DNA of 64,000 bases, taken from positions 1 to 64,000 of the forward strand of contig NZ_AZEF01000042.1 in NCBI RefSeq assembly GCF_001434915.1. The letters are read 5' to 3'. Positions within the stretch are counted from its first letter, which is position 1, and the number at the start of each line of letters is the position of its first letter. Below are positions 63,718 to 64,000 of this stretch, piece after piece. The notes under the pieces are model-generated. The model worked only from the letters and a program-made list of their open reading frames with translations, had not been told where the DNA came from and made no database searches. A program made the translations under genes and the position numbers. The DNA comes from Liquorilactobacillus capillatus DSM 19910. Its GTDB lineage: Bacteria; Bacillota; Bacilli; Lactobacillales; Lactobacillaceae.

Positions 63718-64000
63718 TTAAATAGTTGATGAGTTCTCAATAATCCGTCTATAAATAATCGTTGTTGCTAAATAAATACCCATATAACTGATAATCAGTA
63801 CCGAGCCTATGATGAGAACAACAATTAATAAGATCCTCAAATCATACATTGAGAATATTGTTAGTACGCTTTTGATTGCCGGTAAGGCAAATACCAAATT
63901 AAGGATCGCTCCAATAATTGGAAGCAGGAAAACCGTTAACACCTGACTTCGGATAGCTTTCTTAGTTTCATTTTTGCTCAGTCCGATCTCACTCATAATC
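63718..64000 (-). CDS. FtsX-family (BceB-like) ABC permease, C-terminal part only
   Basis: The frame is open to the right edge, so only the last 93 or so residues are seen. IGLSKNETKKAIRSQVLTVFLLPIIGAILNLVFALPAI is the conserved end of BceB/VraG-type permeases: the cytoplasmic loop and penultimate helices. One more helix follows. BceAB transporters sense and remove cell-wall peptide antibiotics together with a two-component system. The rest of the gene and its ATPase should lie just right of the window. An apparent start at 63996 is an internal Met. Confidence 0.72.
   Translation of the reverse strand, partial: IMSEIGLSKNETKKAIRSQVLTVFLLPIIGAILNLVFALPAIKSVLTIFSMYDLRILLIVVLIIGSVLIISYMGIYLATTIIYRRIIENSSTI

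Overview
The window looks like a chromosomal segment of a low-GC, homofermentative member of the Lactobacillaceae. My best guess is the Liquorilactobacillus group (L. mali / L. nagelii / L. hordei-like). The guess rests on a GH70 glucansucrase that has neither a secretion signal nor a C-terminal glucan-binding domain, a malolactic locus, catabolic acetolactate synthase, a KxYKxGKxW-type surface protein, LtaS and LCP proteins, and many PTS and ABC transporters. No phage, plasmid, CRISPR array or complete insertion sequence is visible.

Layout. 1-0.5 kb: minus-strand promoter and leader of what is probably an rRNA operon lying left of the window. 0.5-7 kb (minus): T-box-controlled serS, a lysine-riboswitch-controlled permease (lysP), alsS, then an Rrf2 regulator with a GNAT acetyltransferase. 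7.3-10.2 kb (plus): TauE/DUF1634 exporter pair, an LCP cell-wall ligase, and a tiny unknown gene with a strong promoter and a near-perfect cre site. 10.4-19.3 kb (minus): MFS exporter, cold-shock protein, MntR-like regulator, pseudouridine synthase with a membrane protein, a GntR(YtrA)-ABC operon and a NatAB-like ABC exporter. 19.4-23.5 kb: malolactic locus, mleR divergent from mleS plus a DASS-family dicarboxylate carrier. 23.5-29.2 kb (minus): ackA and the glpK-glpO-glpF glycerol operon with a cre site. 29.6-31.5 kb: a modular KxYKxGKxW amidase with YG-type (glucan/wall-binding) repeats. 31.7-41.4 kb: FAD oxidoreductase, pepN, a lipoprotein, ltaS, and a divergent YibE/F pair; two inverted copies of a palindromic intergenic element flank pepN and the lipoprotein. 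41.5-48.2 kb (minus): DHFR-like protein, an operon joining a small alarmone synthetase to a two-component system, and the glucansucrase. 48.5-55.4 kb: EmrB-like MFS with an attenuator-like leader, a lipoprotein carrying a 9-bp minisatellite, and a cellobiose/beta-glucoside PTS with 6-phospho-beta-glucosidase and RpiR regulator. 55.8-60.6 kb: a membrane-anchored PNPOx-like protein and a LysR / OFA-type MFS / FAD-reductase cluster. 61.2-64 kb (minus): LanFEG-like ABC transporter and the tail of a BceB-like permease.

How it fits together. Much of the window serves carbon and energy metabolism in plant or sugar niches: malate decarboxylation, glycerol oxidation, acetoin, beta-glucosides, glucan synthesis. 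CcpA cre sites sit at three places (a small unknown gene, glpK, the PTS operon). The rest is largely envelope building and envelope defence. The candidates I consider most likely to be undescribed biology are: the flavin reductase/MFS/LysR cluster, whose reductase lacks the fumarate-reductase-type His motif; the operon coupling an alarmone synthetase to a histidine kinase; the signal-less glucansucrase alongside a separate wall amidase carrying YG repeats; and the CcpA-controlled 90-residue protein at 9.9 kb.
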